Program-made: the position numbers and the translations under genes
Notes under the pieces: model-generated
Seen by the model: the letters and a program-made list of their open reading frames with translations, nothing else
What the model was told of the DNA's origin: nothing
Databases searched by the model: none
DNA from: Enterococcus ureilyticus
GTDB taxonomy: Bacteria; Bacillota; Bacilli; Lactobacillales; Enterococcaceae
Length of the DNA: 64,000 nucleotides
Assembly: GCF_001730315.1 (NCBI RefSeq)
Contig: NZ_MIKC01000005.1
Coordinates: 1-64,000, forward strand
Direction: 5' to 3'
Part shown: piece by piece, positions 1 to 9,436 of the stretch
Layout of the letters: each line of letters opens with the position of its first letter
How positions within the stretch are numbered: position 1 is the first letter of the stretch

Positions 1-149
1 CTGGAATACCGTATCGGCGAGCTAGAGCCACATACCCACCTTCTCCCCTCTGATACGCTTCAACTACTGATTTTTTAAAGTCATAATCATATTTAGCTAC
101 TATAAAAAGCCCCCTAAGTTAGATTTTCTGGTCTAACTTAGGGGGCTCA
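1..149 (-). mobile_element. End of an IS3-family insertion sequence, truncated by the window edge
   Basis: On the minus strand, positions 100 down to 1 encode a reading frame beginning roughly VAKYDYDFKKSVVEAYQRG and continuing GGYVALARRYGIP. This is the N-terminal helix-turn-helix of an IS3-family OrfA transposase (IS150-like). No ATG, GTG or TTG is visible before it in frame, so its start is unclear. The element probably ends at about 149, where minus-strand TGAGCCCCC begins. A perfect 16-bp inverted repeat with an 8-nt loop lies at 108-147, just inside the end. Only one end is visible, so neither the target duplication nor intactness can be judged. It sits just downstream of ileS. Confidence 0.7.
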
Positions 150-250
150 CTTCAAAACTCGTTTTGGTTCACACTCTTTATCTGTATAATGATAAGAAAA
201 AAACGGCAATTTGTAGGCGAGACACTTTTTTCCTCAGCCTTTTTTAGTTC

Positions 251-3040
251 TTACTCTTCAAATCCTTCTGCTACAGCTTCTGGATAATTTTCTTCAACGA
301 TTGCTGCGCAACGTCCGCATAAATGAGGTAATTTTTCATCCTCCCCAACATCCGTACGTACCGCACGGCAACGGTCACAAGTTTCCCCCGCTGCTTTTTC
401 TACAAGAATCGACATATCATCGAATTTTTCAACATTTTCTGGAACTTCTGCCGTTCTTGAAGCCACCTCAAAATCTGAAACAATCAATAATTGTGCCACA
501 TCTGCATCTACAGCTGTTAATAACTCATGGATTTGTTCATTAGGATAGACGGTTACTTTAGCTTCTAATGATTTACCAATCAATTTAGAATTACGTGCTT
601 CTTCTAAAGCTTTCAGTACATTATCTCTAAAGTCCATAAAGGCTGCCCATGTATCTAAAAGCTCTTGTTGGTTGGCAAACTCTTGATAACCTGGGAATTC
701 AGATAATTGTACATAGTCTTCCTCTTCTTTTAGGAAGCTCCAGATTTCCTCAGAAGTATGAGGGATGATCGGCGTTAACAGTTTCGTTAATGCAACAGCT
801 GTTTGATAGAACACAGTCTGCATGCAACGACGTTGATCGTTATCTTCCGCCTCAATGTAGACAACATCTTTCGCAAAATCTAAATAAAATGAAGATAGAT
901 CAACTGTTAAGAAGTTCATCACTGAACGATAGATTTGCATGAAGTTGTATTTTTCGTAGCCTTTTTCACGAATTTCTTGAATTACTTGGTTTAGACGAAC
1001 GATCATATATTTATCCACAGACCGCAACTCTTGATAGGATACAGTATGCTCTTTGGGTTCAAAATCACTTGTATTTGCTAATAAAAAGCGCATTGTATTA
1101 CGGATTTTACGATAAACTTCAGAAACTTGATTCAAGATTTCCATTGAAACACGTACATCTGCTTCGTAATCCACACTACTTACCCACAGGCGTAAAATAT
1201 CCGCACCCATTTGTTTGATTACTTTATCAGGTAAAATTGTATTCCCTAAAGATTTACTCATCTTACGGCCTTCACCATCTAATGTAAAGCCTTGTGACAA
1301 GACTGCTTTATAAGGTGCTACACCATTGCTAGCTACACTAGTTGTAATACTTGAATTAAACCAGCCACGGTATTGATCAGAGCCCTCTAGGTACATATCA
1401 GCTGGGAAAGTCAGTTCTGGACGTTGACGTAAAACAGCTTCATGTGATGACCCTGAATCAAACCAGACATCCATGATATCTGTTTCTTTTGTAAATTCAC
1501 CATTTGGCGAACCTGGATGTGTAAAGCCTTTTGGTAATAATTCTTTTGCTTCACGTTTAAACCAAACATTAGATCCATGTTCCGCAAATAAATTGGCAAC
1601 ATGTTCGATTGTTTCAGGTGTGATGATTGCCTCTCCATTTTCAGCATAGAAAATCGGCAATGGTACGCCCCACGCGCGTTGACGAGAGATCACCCAGTCA
1701 CCACGATCACGAATCATATTGTAAAGGCGTGTTTTTCCCCATGGCAGAATCCAATCAACTTTTTCTACTTCATCTAAGATATTTTGGCGGAACTTATCGA
1801 TCGAGGCAAACCATTGTGGTGTTGCACGATAAATCACCGGTTTTTTTGTACGCCAGTCATGTGGATAACTGTGAGTAAAGAAATCTAATTTTAATAAGGC
1901 ATCTTTTTCATCAAGTAAAGCTGTGATCATTGGGTTTGCTTTATCATAGAAAACACCTTCAAAGCCAGGTGCTTCATCAGTAAATACTCCTCTGTTATCC
2001 ACAGGTGATAAAACATCTAGATTATATTTTTTACTTACAATGTAGTCATCTTCACCATGTCCTGGTGCAGTATGAACCAATCCAGTACCAGCTTCTAATG
2101 TGACATGATCGCCAAGCATTACTAATGACGTACGATCATAGAACGGATGTTGAGCTGTCATGTACTCCATGTCTTTACCAGAGATCGTTTCAAGAACTTC
2201 GACCTCTTCCCAACCAATCGCCTCTTTAACTGTGTTTAGAAGATCTTTCGCTACTACATATTTTTTACCGTAGGCATTTACTACAACATATTGATACGCT
2301 GGATTTACTGAAATCCCTAAGTTTGCTGGCAGTGTCCAAGGCGTAGTTGTCCAGATCACAAATGATGTATCTGTATCTAAAATTCCTTTTCCGTCAACCA
2401 CTTTGAATGCAACATAAATAGAGGCTGATTTAACATCTTTATATTCGATTTCAGCTTCTGCTAAAGAAGACTCACTTGATGGAGACCAGTAAATTGGTTT
2501 TAAGCCTTTATAGATGTACCCTTTTTCAGCCATTTTTCCAAATACACGAATTTCAGCTGCTTCATAGGTTGGATCTAGTGTGACATAAGGATGATCCCAA
2601 TCACCAGCAACCCCCAAACGTTTAAAATCAGCACGTTGAGTGTCGACTTGCGAACGAGCATATTCTTCACATTTTTCACGGTATTCAGCTAAGGTCATTT
2701 CCTTTCTTTTGATTCCTTTATTCGTTAAAACTTGTTCAATTGGTAAACCATGAGTATCCCAACCAGGTACATATGGTGAACGGAAGCCTGACATAGATTT
2801 TGAACGAATGATGATATCCTTACTAATTTTGTTTAGGGAATGACCTAAATGGATATTTCCATTAGCATATGGCGGTCCATCATGCAAAACAAACGTTGGT
2901 TTACCTTCATTTAATTCTTGACGCTTTTCATAGATTTTTTGCTCTTCCCAATCTTTTTGCCATTCTACTTCACGGTTCGGCAAATTCCCACGCATTGGAA
3001 AAGCTGTTTTTCCTAATTGTAATGTTTCTTTCATTTTCAT
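251..3040 (-). CDS. ileS: Isoleucyl-tRNA synthetase
   Basis: Charges tRNA-Ile with isoleucine in the cytoplasm. The class I signatures are present: HLGH at residues 64-67, the [10 protein letters not shown] segment, and KMSKS near residues 593-597. The C-terminus carries paired cysteine motifs (CDRC and CGRC, about residues 886-908), the usual zinc site of bacterial IleS. The reading frame is open further upstream, but the ATG at 3040 follows a GTGAGG ribosome binding site by 8 nt and gives 929 residues, the normal length for the family. It is the last gene of the dcw-ylm cluster but has its own T-box leader, so it is probably controlled by uncharged tRNA-Ile. Confidence 0.97.
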   Translation of the reverse strand: MKMKETLQLGKTAFPMRGNLPNREVEWQKDWEEQKIYEKRQELNEGKPTFVLHDGPPYANGNIHLGHSLNKISKDIIIRSKSMSGFRSPYVPGWDTHGLPIEQVLTNKGIKRKEMTLAEYREKCEEYARSQVDTQRADFKRLGVAGDWDHPYVTLDPTYEAAEIRVFGKMAEKGYIYKGLKPIYWSPSSESSLAEAEIEYKDVKSASIYVAFKVVDGKGILDTDTSFVIWTTTPWTLPANLGISVNPAYQYVVVNAYGKKYVVAKDLLNTVKEAIGWEEVEVLETISGKDMEYMTAQHPFYDRTSLVMLGDHVTLEAGTGLVHTAPGHGEDDYIVSKKYNLDVLSPVDNRGVFTDEAPGFEGVFYDKANPMITALLDEKDALLKLDFFTHSYPHDWRTKKPVIYRATPQWFASIDKFRQNILDEVEKVDWILPWGKTRLYNMIRDRGDWVISRQRAWGVPLPIFYAENGEAIITPETIEHVANLFAEHGSNVWFKREAKELLPKGFTHPGSPNGEFTKETDIMDVWFDSGSSHEAVLRQRPELTFPADMYLEGSDQYRGWFNSSITTSVASNGVAPYKAVLSQGFTLDGEGRKMSKSLGNTILPDKVIKQMGADILRLWVSSVDYEADVRVSMEILNQVSEVYRKIRNTMRFLLANTSDFEPKEHTVSYQELRSVDKYMIVRLNQVIQEIREKGYEKYNFMQIYRSVMNFLTVDLSSFYLDFAKDVVYIEAEDNDQRRCMQTVFYQTAVALTKLLTPIIPHTSEEIWSFLKEEEDYVQLSEFPGYQEFANQQELLDTWAAFMDFRDNVLKALEEARNSKLIGKSLEAKVTVYPNEQIHELLTAVDADVAQLLIVSDFEVASRTAEVPENVEKFDDMSILVEKAAGETCDRCRAVRTDVGEDEKLPHLCGRCAAIVEENYPEAVAEGFEE

Positions 3041-3205
3041 TTTTATTTCCTCACTTTCTTTTGTAGCTATTAATACTGTTGTTCGATTTAATAGCGTATA
3101 AACCAACCTTTTACAATTTTTGATTGGGTATTTTATTGTCTCGCTAGGATTAATCGTACTTTCATAGTGTGATTCATTAGTACGGATACTTCGCTCGCCA
3201 AGTAC

Positions 3206-3305
3206 TGTTCATCATCTACTCTGGCGAAGCCAATCGTAGTCCTTCAATTCTTTGTGCTTTAGCCTTAGAAATTAATGAGATCGAAACGAAGTGTAGTGAT
3301 GAACA
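3206..3305. repeat. Intergenic inverted-repeat element, copy A
   Basis: The left 35 bases (3206-3240) match 28183-28217 at 33 of 35 positions. The element starts TGTTCATCATCTAC and ends GTAGTGATGAACA (3293-3305), an imperfect terminal inverted repeat of about 13 bp around a 100-bp unit. Copy B at 28183 is a shorter version. The structure resembles a small non-autonomous repeat. It lies between the T-box terminator and ileS, so it is part of the ileS mRNA leader. Confidence 0.7.
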
Positions 3306-3530
3306 GCAAAAAGTACCTTCATCCCAAGGGACGAAAGTACTCGCGTTACCACCCAAATTTAAAATAATTAAGCCATTCAATTATTTCCTCTGTTGATTGT
3401 TAACGAAATCACTCGTCAAGTTTTACTTGCTTCAAACTTGAGTAAAATAGAGGATCTTTTCAATACCAGGATCTGTCAAACTTTCACTATCATTGACTCG
3501 CTAAAAGAATGGTTATTGACTTTTCTGTTC
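3306..3530 (-). promoter_or_regulatory. T-box leader of ileS, with terminator/antiterminator
   Basis: The minus strand contains the T-box signature GGGTGGTAACGCGAG at about 3339-3353. It is followed immediately by a terminator-type stem (AGTAC...GTACT arms, about 3311-3340) and a U-rich tract. The roughly 180 nt before it, back towards divIVA, fit stem I. T-boxes read uncharged tRNA, and the gene behind this one (ileS) implies tRNA-Ile. I could not fold stem I well enough to confirm the specifier codon. About 265 nt separate the terminator from the ileS start, and the repeat element fills part of that space. Confidence 0.88.
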
Positions 3531-3546
3531 TATTTATTTACTAAAA

Positions 3547-4257
3547 TTATTTAGGATCTTGATTTAATAAATCAAGCATTGCTTTTGGATCCAATGCCGC
3601 TTGTTCAAGTGTCGGCTTTGCTTGTGTATCAGCTTCAACTGGTTTGACAGCCGCATCGTCACTTTTATCAAGTTCATCTGCTAACACTTCTTTGATCACA
3701 GTATGTGAGTCACTTACATAGCTTGAAAATGGTTTTAATAGTTCATTCCACTCTTCACTTTTCACTTGTTCTAATTGTGCTTCTAACATCAAACTTAAAC
3801 GTTGATGGAAAACACGTGTCTTTTTCTTCAAATCATCTGTTTCAGCGGCTAATTGACGCGCACGATCTGTTGCATCTGTTAAAATTTCTTTTGCTTTTTC
3901 TTCTGCAGACGTAATAAGATTACTTGAGCGCTTTTCAGCAGAAGAAATCATTTCATTTGCTGTATTTTCAGCGGATGTTACAATTACTTCTGATTCTTTG
4001 TTTGCACTTGTTTTTACTTTATCAGCAGTATCTTGTGCTACAATGATCGATTGGTTCAATGCATCTTTCAATTCATTGAAATATTGTAATTTTTCCTCGG
4101 CATGCTTTAATGATTTTTCAAGTTCTCGTGTTTTTTGTAGAGAATCTTCATAATCTTTCGTTACTTGATCTAAAAAATCATCTACGTCGTCTTGATTGTA
4201 CCCTCTCATTTTTGAAGAAAAATTTTTATTTTGAATATCTAATGGAGTTAATGCCAT
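3547..4257 (-). CDS. divIVA: Cell division initiation protein DivIVA
   Basis: Peripheral membrane scaffold that recognises curved membrane at the poles and septum. The 236-residue protein begins MALTPLDIQNKNF and has the RGYNQDDVDDFL lipid-binding N-terminal domain (residues 1-60). A long coiled coil with repeated SAEEKA-type segments follows, then an acidic, Pro/Ala-containing tail ending in DLLNQDPK. An AGAGGTG ribosome binding site precedes the ATG. It is last in the ftsZ-ylmE-sepF-ylmG-ylmH-divIVA series, the usual Firmicutes arrangement. Confidence 0.96.
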   Translation of the reverse strand: MALTPLDIQNKNFSSKMRGYNQDDVDDFLDQVTKDYEDSLQKTRELEKSLKHAEEKLQYFNELKDALNQSIIVAQDTADKVKTSANKESEVIVTSAENTANEMISSAEKRSSNLITSAEEKAKEILTDATDRARQLAAETDDLKKKTRVFHQRLSLMLEAQLEQVKSEEWNELLKPFSSYVSDSHTVIKEVLADELDKSDDAAVKPVEADTQAKPTLEQAALDPKAMLDLLNQDPK

Positions 4258-4276
4258 ATTCCTTCACCTCTTTGGA

Positions 4277-5059
4277 TTATTTTCGTAGAACTCCCAATAA
4301 CAAACGAAACTTGTCCTTTTTCGTCTTACCTTCTAACTCTTGGATCTGAATTCGCCCAAATCCTCTAATCGACACAATGTCTAGCAAATCTACTAAGAAA
4401 TCTGGTCTGACATTCTCCGTCCAATTCACTTTGACTTTTCCAGATTCGATCAACTGCTTTGATCTTTGTCTAGATATATTATATACGCTAGAGATCAAAA
4501 TATCTAGACGTAAGGAACTTATTGTTGTCCGTTCATGTGTCCAGTCATCTTTAGGCAGTATTATCTCTGTATACTTTCTTTTTTCTAATCGCACAGATAT
4601 TTTCCCGATTTTTTCTACCTGAGTAATCACGAAATTGACTATTTCTTTTGCAATAAATACTTGCCATCTCTCACCATCAGAAATAATATCTCCAAAGTAT
4701 TCACGCTTAATCCCTGTATTCACTAAGGTACCCAACACCTTACTGTGAGATAACGTAGAGAATTTTACTGGATAAACGATTTCTAGTAATTCTACTTCAA
4801 AATCTTCCTCTTTTGGCTCGTAATAATCTGGAAATATCAGACAGCGTTTGCGCTCAGCCTGCTCATATCCACCATAAAATTTAAACTCAAGCTCACTGCT
4901 TTGCCTTATCAGTGTCTCTAAGATATATGCTTGTCTAGGATCTAAAAAATCAGACAAATATGGTGCATATTGACTTTCAACTTGTTCTAACCAATCACCA
5001 ACAGAATCAATAAAAGGATGCTCATCTTTTCGAAAATGTTGGTACACATTTGCGTTCAT
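4277..5059 (-). CDS. ylmH: S4-domain RNA-binding protein YlmH
   Basis: A 260-residue member of the YlmH family, found throughout Gram-positives next to sepF and divIVA. The S4 RNA-binding fold is in the C-terminal third (about residues 185-245), where LRLDILISSVYNISRQRSKQ gives the typical S4 start, followed by SGKVKVNW. The N-terminal part is the family-specific region. Family members bind ribosomes or tRNA, and recent Bacillus work links YlmH to rescue of stalled large subunits. The specific role here is inferred. Spacing to ylmG is 22 nt, so the two are likely co-transcribed. Confidence 0.92.
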   Translation of the reverse strand: MNANVYQHFRKDEHPFIDSVGDWLEQVESQYAPYLSDFLDPRQAYILETLIRQSSELEFKFYGGYEQAERKRCLIFPDYYEPKEEDFEVELLEIVYPVKFSTLSHSKVLGTLVNTGIKREYFGDIISDGERWQVFIAKEIVNFVITQVEKIGKISVRLEKRKYTEIILPKDDWTHERTTISSLRLDILISSVYNISRQRSKQLIESGKVKVNWTENVRPDFLVDLLDIVSIRGFGRIQIQELEGKTKKDKFRLLLGVLRK

Positions 5060-5081
5060 AGATAGATCATCCTTTCTTTTA

Positions 5082-5354
5082 TTAATACATGATTGATTGC
5101 AAAATCCGACCTAATCCACTCGCTGCTAAGTTCAACACGATAATTGCAATCATTACATTAAACCCTACCATACCAATTCGCAAATTTAATCGATCAAATA
5201 GGCTCAAATAAGGTTCAGCAATTCTTGAAATCAAACGGCCAAACGTAGAATCATATGCTCCTGGAAACCAAGATAATAATGCATAAATAATTAAAATACC
5301 CGAATAGATTTGGACACCTCTATACAATAGAAATATAAATAGAGCGATACTCAT
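5082..5354 (-). CDS. ylmG: YggT/YlmG family membrane protein
   Basis: A 90-residue protein with two hydrophobic segments (about residues 2-30 and 65-88) and the family-typical ALLSWFPGA stretch and central RIAEPYL motif. YggT/YlmG proteins are small integral membrane proteins of the division cluster, implicated in membrane or nucleoid organisation; their biochemical role is unsettled. The ATG at 5354 follows AGGAGG by only two bases, an unusually tight spacing. No other ATG, GTG or TTG near the N-terminus looks better. Confidence 0.93.
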   Translation of the reverse strand: MSIALFIFLLYRGVQIYSGILIIYALLSWFPGAYDSTFGRLISRIAEPYLSLFDRLNLRIGMVGFNVMIAIIVLNLAASGLGRILQSIMY

Positions 5355-5364
5355 TACCTCCTAA

Positions 5365-5964
5365 CTAAAAATCAAACATTTGTTTCTTAGCTAACGATTG
5401 TGCGGTAGCACTATCGATTTCTATGTTTGATGGTGTACAAAGAAAAATTTCATCGCCTACACGTTGAATGTCTCCATCTAACGCATAAACAGTTCCCGTA
5501 AGAAAGTCAACAATTCTTCTTGCTTGATTTTCTTCCACTAAATGAAAGTTGATCAATACAGCATCACTTGCAATAATATGTTTAGCAATGTTCATTGCTT
5601 CAGAATAAACCCTTGGTTCAATAATTGTAATCTTACCTGGTTTACTTGTACTATGTGTATCTTGCGAACGTTTTGAATTTGAGTTATTAGAGCTACGCAT
5701 GGAGACAACTTTTTGCTCATTAAATGCTGTTTCCTGACGGCTTTCTTTCTTATCTTGATGCGTTTCTGTTGAACGATAACGAGCAGATGGTTTTTCGGTT
5801 AAAGGTTCAGTTGCAGTCGGTCTTTGTACTTGTGCTTGTCGAACCGTCTGTCTGGGTTGTTCGTTAACAACCTTTTGCTCTTCATATTCATCATAATTAT
5901 CATATTCATCTTCACCAGATAATCCAAAAAAGCTCGATAACGCATTTTTACTAAAAATTGACAT
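5365..5964 (-). CDS. sepF: Cell division protein SepF
   Basis: Membrane anchor for FtsZ that polymerises into rings at the septum. The ATG at 5964 (MSIFSKNALSSFFGLSG) follows a strong AAAGGAGGGG site; upstream codons in this frame overlap ylmE and are not used. The 199-residue protein has an amphipathic N-terminal membrane-binding helix, an acidic and Gln-rich disordered linker (about 20-105), and a C-terminal globular SepF domain. That domain contains KITIIEPRVYSEAMNIAKHI and ends near SLAKKQMFDF. It lies 13 nt after ylmE. Confidence 0.96.
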   Translation of the reverse strand: MSIFSKNALSSFFGLSGEDEYDNYDEYEEQKVVNEQPRQTVRQAQVQRPTATEPLTEKPSARYRSTETHQDKKESRQETAFNEQKVVSMRSSNNSNSKRSQDTHSTSKPGKITIIEPRVYSEAMNIAKHIIASDAVLINFHLVEENQARRIVDFLTGTVYALDGDIQRVGDEIFLCTPSNIEIDSATAQSLAKKQMFDF

Positions 5965-5977
5965 AGATTCCCCTCCT

Positions 5978-6655
5978 TTACGCACCTCTGAAAATTGCTG
6001 TTCCGATTCGTACAAAAGTTGCACCTTCTTCAATAGCAATTGGGAAATCATTACTCATTCCCATGCTAAGCTCTGTACATGGTGCATATGACAGATGCTG
6101 ATTATTTATTGCTGTTTGTAGTTTTTTCAACTGAGAAAACACCTCGTGAAGAACTTGCTCAGAAGCATCCAACGGAGCCATAGTCATTAATCCTACAACT
6201 TTTATTCTATCAAATTCCGCTAATTGATGAATAAAATCAATTACTTCATCTGATTTGAAACCGTGTTTACTCTCCTCACCAGTGATATTCACTTCCACAA
6301 AACAGAGAATTTGCTTCTCTGCTCGTTTTTGGATTTCCTCTGCTAGTTTGAAACTATCTAAAGCGTGAAAATAATCTATCTCATTTATTATTGATTTTAC
6401 CTTCCTACGTTGTAAATTACCAATTAAATGCCACTTAATCGATGAAAACTTTCTCAGTGCCATCTTTTTTTCTAATAATTTATCAACTCGGTTTTCAGCC
6501 ATATTCTCAATACCAAGTTCAGCAAGCTCCTTGGCAGTGCCACTTTCCACAGATTTAGTCACGGCAATCATGGTTACATCATTGACTGACCTAGTAGACT
6601 TTTGACATGCTAGCTGAATTTCTTGATTTATTTTTTCTAAGTTATCAACTAGCAT
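5978..6655 (-). CDS. ylmE: YggS/YlmE family pyridoxal phosphate homeostasis protein
   Basis: A 225-residue PLP-binding protein with the alanine-racemase-like TIM barrel fold. The PLP lysine is in MIAVTKSVE (about residue 34). Family signatures AENRVDKLLEK, WHLIGNLQRRK and GLMTMAP are present, and ELSMGMSNDFPIAIEEGATFVRIG near the end forms the phosphate-binding site. No enzymatic activity is established for the family; it buffers PLP and amino acid pools. It lies between ftsZ and sepF as in other lactobacillales. Confidence 0.95.
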   Translation of the reverse strand: MLVDNLEKINQEIQLACQKSTRSVNDVTMIAVTKSVESGTAKELAELGIENMAENRVDKLLEKKMALRKFSSIKWHLIGNLQRRKVKSIINEIDYFHALDSFKLAEEIQKRAEKQILCFVEVNITGEESKHGFKSDEVIDFIHQLAEFDRIKVVGLMTMAPLDASEQVLHEVFSQLKKLQTAINNQHLSYAPCTELSMGMSNDFPIAIEEGATFVRIGTAIFRGA

Positions 6656-6670
6656 AATTAAAAATCGCTC

Positions 6671-7927
6671 CTATCTTTTTCTGCGGAAAAATGGTGGTGT
6701 ATTTAATTCATCGTCATTGTTATGCGATGGTTCTTCACGATGAAATGTTTCAAAATCTTTCTTTTCAACATTTTCAAACGTTGTATCTTCGACTTTAGGT
6801 CGTACGTTTTGCTCACGACGGATATCCCAGTCACCAAAAGCACTTGTTTCTTCTTGTGGCTGTGGTTGTGATGGCGCAGGTTTTGACTGTTCCATATCCA
6901 AGACTGGTGCTTGTTGCACGGTTTGGATTTGAGTAGGTCGATTTTGACGGTGTGGTTTACGATCTTTTTTTGAAGGGTCGATTCCTGTTGCAATTACTGT
7001 AACACGAATTTCATCGCCTAAATCTTCATTGATCGATGTACCTAAAATAATATTTACATCTCCTGTTGCAGCACTTGTCACAATATCAGAAGCATCTTGT
7101 GCTTCAAATAATGTCATATCTAAACCGCCAGTGATGTTCAATAACACTTGTTCGGCTCCATCGATAGATGTTTCTAATAATGGAGAAGAAATTGCTTTTT
7201 TAGTTGCTTCGATCACACGATCTTCACCACTAGCAACACCGATTCCCATCAAAGCAGTTCCTTGGTTTTCCATAACAGTCTTCACATCCGCAAAGTCCAA
7301 GTTGACATAGCCTGGGGCTGTAATCAAATCTGAAATACCTTGTACACCTTGACGCAATACATTATCTGCTTCACGGAAAGCTTCAAGCATTGGTGTCTTT
7401 TTATCAACAACTTCTAATAGACGGTTGTTCGAAATGATTAGTAATGTATCAACGTTTTCTTTCAAAAGAGCGATACCTTCAGCAGCAAATCGTCCACGTT
7501 TTGGTCCTTCAAAGCTAAATGGTCTCGTAACGACCCCAACTGTTAAAGCGCCCAATTCTTTGGCGATTTTTGCAACTACAGGAGCTGCTCCAGTCCCGGT
7601 TCCACCACCCATACCAGCAGTGATAAAAATCATATCAGCTCCTTGTAAGGCATCTGAGAGAACTTGTTCACTTTCTTCTGCTGATTTTTGGCCAACTTCT
7701 GGTTGAGAACCAGCACCTAGACCACGTGTATATTTAGGACCAAGTTGAATCACTGTTTCTGCTTTCGAGTTTTTAAGAGCTTGTACATCTGTATTTGCAG
7801 CGATAAATTCAACGCCTTTGACGTTTTCATCGATCATGCGGTTAACAGCATTACCGCCGCCGCCGCCTACACCGATAACTTTGATGACTGCGCCATTGTT
7901 AATGTTATTATCTAAAGAAAATTCCAT
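6671..7927 (-). CDS. ftsZ: Cell division GTPase FtsZ
   Basis: Tubulin-like GTPase that forms the Z ring. The 418-residue protein has the N-terminal glycine-rich [13 protein letters not shown] segment, the tubulin signature GGGTGTG at residues 107-113, and the FNNRL-type T7 region seen as SNNRLLEV. A variable linker rich in Gln and Pro follows residue about 320. It ends in the conserved C-terminal peptide [13 protein letters not shown] that binds FtsA and SepF. AGGAGG precedes the ATG. It follows ftsA by 26 nt. Confidence 0.98.
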   Translation of the reverse strand: MEFSLDNNINNGAVIKVIGVGGGGGNAVNRMIDENVKGVEFIAANTDVQALKNSKAETVIQLGPKYTRGLGAGSQPEVGQKSAEESEQVLSDALQGADMIFITAGMGGGTGTGAAPVVAKIAKELGALTVGVVTRPFSFEGPKRGRFAAEGIALLKENVDTLLIISNNRLLEVVDKKTPMLEAFREADNVLRQGVQGISDLITAPGYVNLDFADVKTVMENQGTALMGIGVASGEDRVIEATKKAISSPLLETSIDGAEQVLLNITGGLDMTLFEAQDASDIVTSAATGDVNIILGTSINEDLGDEIRVTVIATGIDPSKKDRKPHRQNRPTQIQTVQQAPVLDMEQSKPAPSQPQPQEETSAFGDWDIRREQNVRPKVEDTTFENVEKKDFETFHREEPSHNNDDELNTPPFFRRKR

Positions 7928-7953
7928 AGTATCGTTTCCTCCTGTTTTAATTG

Positions 7954-9276
7954 TTAGTCAAAAATGTTTGAGAAGAAGTCTTTGATTTTACCTGTAACTT
8001 TTTCACCAGATTCGTGAATTTCAGAATCATCGTAATCATCTTGAGTTGTGTCTGCATAAGTATCATATTGTACTTCTTGCTGAACAGCGATTGGTTGCGC
8101 CGATTTGATTTTCTCTCCTGGAATCGCGCCTTTGGCAATATGATAAATATCATTTAATTGAGCTGAATATTCTACGATACTAATCACATTTGTAAATACT
8201 GGATTGCGTAATCCCATATGATTTGGTACGTATAGTTTCACACTCGCATCAAAAATTTCTTGTGCCAAGTCAACTACTCCTGGAAGGCTTGCACCGCCAC
8301 CAGTTAAAATTACTCCGCCGGGAAGTTCCAAAGCGTCGATTTCGTCTAATACTTCTTTTGATTTTTTAAAGATTTGTTCCACTCTTGCTTCGATCACTTC
8401 TGAAAGGTAACGTTCATCAACTTTTACAGGTTCAGACTTGCCGATCACATCAACTGGAAATTCTTCGCTGACAGACGTTCTTTCAGGGTATGCATCACCA
8501 TAATTGATTTTCAGTGCTTCCGCATTATTAAATGAAGTATTTAATACAATCGAAACATCTTTAGTGACAAATTCGCCGCCTTCTTGATTCACATGAGTAA
8601 ATTTCAATTGTTTATCATGCATAACAGAGGTCGTTGTCTGACCGCCACCCATATCGATGACAATCGTACCAAAATCTTTTTCACCGTCTGAAAGAACTGT
8701 TTCTGTCAACGCTAATGGCATAATGACTAATTCATTAACGATCAACCCAGCTTTTTCAACACATTTTCTTGTATTATGAATAATCGTTTTCGGTCCTGTG
8801 AAAACTACGCCGAACATTTCTAAACGAACGCCAATCATTCCTCTAGGATCTTTGATCCCTTCGAATCCATCCACTGTAAACTCTTGTGGTAGGATTGCTA
8901 CGATTTGACGTTCAGGAGGAGTTGAACGAACCAGAGCTGCCGATGCAACGTTTCTTACATCTTCATCAGTGATTTCTTTTGACTCACTACTAACAGCGAT
9001 CATCCCTTGACAATTTTCAACTTCAAGTAAGTTTGCTGGCAACCCCACATTCACACTTTTAATTTGAATTCCCGCTTTTTCTTCTGCTTGTCTTACTGCT
9101 CTTTGAATCGCGTTTACTGTTTTATCGATATCGACAATGATCCCTCGATTTAATCCATCAGATTTTGCGTTTCCTACGCCAATGATATTCATTTGACCTT
9201 CAATAAACTCAGCCACTACAACTTTTACTGATGTTGTACCAATATCAAGGCCTACATACATTCCTGTCTTTGCCAT
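7954..9276 (-). CDS. ftsA: Cell division actin-like protein FtsA
   Basis: Actin-family ATPase that tethers FtsZ to the membrane. The ATG at 9276 ([18 protein letters not shown]) follows AGGAGGAGG by 10 nt and gives 440 residues, the normal enterococcal length. The phosphate 1 motif DIGTTSVKV, the phosphate 2 motif [10 protein letters not shown] and the adenosine motif [11 protein letters not shown] are all visible. The protein ends in [15 protein letters not shown], a typical membrane-targeting amphipathic helix. Upstream in-frame codons are not likely to be coding. Confidence 0.97.
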   Translation of the reverse strand: MAKTGMYVGLDIGTTSVKVVVAEFIEGQMNIIGVGNAKSDGLNRGIIVDIDKTVNAIQRAVRQAEEKAGIQIKSVNVGLPANLLEVENCQGMIAVSSESKEITDEDVRNVASAALVRSTPPERQIVAILPQEFTVDGFEGIKDPRGMIGVRLEMFGVVFTGPKTIIHNTRKCVEKAGLIVNELVIMPLALTETVLSDGEKDFGTIVIDMGGGQTTTSVMHDKQLKFTHVNQEGGEFVTKDVSIVLNTSFNNAEALKINYGDAYPERTSVSEEFPVDVIGKSEPVKVDERYLSEVIEARVEQIFKKSKEVLDEIDALELPGGVILTGGGASLPGVVDLAQEIFDASVKLYVPNHMGLRNPVFTNVISIVEYSAQLNDIYHIAKGAIPGEKIKSAQPIAVQQEVQYDTYADTTQDDYDDSEIHESGEKVTGKIKDFFSNIFD

Positions 9277-9436
9277 GAATGGGGTTCCTCCTCCTATTAA
9301 TTCCAATATGTACGTGGCAAAAAATGCCCATTTACATATATATTTTTTATGAATACTCACTTCTTTCAATTTTACCATAAACATAGGCTTTTTAGAAAGC
9401 AGATTCTACTATTTTATTCTTTTATTTTTATTAACT

